Positions 63,890 through 64,000 of a DNA stretch of 64,000 nucleotides are shown here, piece by piece; positions within the stretch are counted from its first letter, which is position 1; each line of letters opens with the position of its first letter. Below the pieces are notes generated by a model that was given only the letters and a program-made list of their open reading frames with translations, was not told the origin of the DNA and made no database searches. This stretch comes from Rummeliibacillus sp044763875 (GTDB lineage: Bacteria > Bacillota > Bacilli > Bacillales_A > Planococcaceae). The stretch is from positions 310,001 through 374,000 of the forward strand of contig NZ_JBIWGZ010000002.1 of NCBI RefSeq assembly GCF_044763875.1. Direction: 5' to 3'. A program made the translations under genes and the position numbers.

Positions 63890-64000
63890 CTATTTATATT
63901 GTTGTTGTGGTTTTTCCAATGTTAATACTATTTTTTTATTCCCATCATATACTGTACCTGGTTTTATATTTTGCTTTTGTACGTATCCATCACCGTTTAC
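63890..64000 (-). CDS. pbpB: Penicillin-binding protein 2B, C-terminal end (cut by window edge)
   Basis: Only the last 36 codons and a TAG stop are present; the rest lies right of the window. The piece (QNIKPGTVYDGNKKIVLTLEK) has the pattern of the end of a PASTA domain, and its place just upstream of spoVD matches pbpB in B. subtilis, whose product is the vegetative division transpeptidase. The assignment rests mainly on position. Confidence 0.7.
   Translation of the reverse strand, partial: VNGDGYVQKQNIKPGTVYDGNKKIVLTLEKPQQQYK

Noticed and set aside
63840..63890. Sigma-E promoter for spoVD
   Set aside because: Expected by analogy with B. subtilis, but I found no pair of elements with acceptable match and spacing.
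1..64000. CRISPR arrays, prophage genes, transposases, tRNA or rRNA genes
   Set aside because: I saw no regular direct repeats with spacers, no integrase or transposase frame, and no tRNA or rRNA sequence in the window.

Overview
The window is a gene-dense, AT-rich stretch of a Gram-positive, endospore-forming chromosome. Gene content and order follow the Bacillus subtilis block from pbpB/spoVD to fabD, almost entirely on the minus strand. Spore genes (spoVM, spoIIGA, sigE, sigG, spoVD, a ger operon) show a spore former. Differences from B. subtilis (an extended SpoVM, no murE/murG/murB in the division cluster, no remA, no ylmD) and the codon and base use suggest a Planococcaceae (Caryophanaceae) member such as a Lysinibacillus relative. 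The genus is an inference.

Layout, left to right. 1-2128: lipid synthesis control, fapR-plsX-fabD, with a FapR operator on its promoter. 2134-5743: recG and the two-subunit L-serine dehydratase. 5857-6555: a lipoprotein gene broken by an internal inversion. 6810-9449: fakA, the Asp23-like yloU, rpmB (plus strand) and a small spoVM. 9454-23920: one long co-directional run: thiN, rpe, rsgA, prkC, prpC, rlmN, rsmB, fmt, def, priA, coaBC, rpoZ, gmk, yicC (serine/threonine kinase signalling, translation start and ribosome maturation, replication restart, CoA and nucleotide supply). 24218-29694 (plus strand): rqcH and a gerA-type germinant receptor operon whose third gene is frameshifted. 29756-31150: a two-domain VOC protein, a GC-rich structured repeat and the pyr terminator. 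31152-42955: the full pyrimidine operon pyrR-P-B-C-carA-carB-pyrK-D-F-E, with two PyrR attenuators and a strong promoter. 42952-47869: rluD-like, lspA, and ileS behind a T-box. 47879-51167: the divIVA/ylm division cluster. 51380-53812: sigG, sigE, spoIIGA with sporulation promoters. 54249-54540: a second, larger repeat. 54681-57192: ftsZ-ftsA. 57597-64000: divIB, spoVE/ftsW-like, murD, mraY, spoVD and the 3' end of pbpB.

Most of the window is conserved core genome and I see no wholly new system. The points most worth a second look are: the 218-bp inversion inside the lipoprotein gene, bounded by 6-bp inverted repeats, with both junctions in frame when it is flipped back; the SpoVM with a lysine-rich tail; the four-hairpin cluster between rpoZ and coaBC; a hairpin that would hide the spoVD ribosome-binding site; the mosaic repeat pair; the frameshift at an A8 tract in gerC; and several genes missing from otherwise conserved clusters. 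Starts were adjusted where a good ribosome-binding site or family length supports an internal start.
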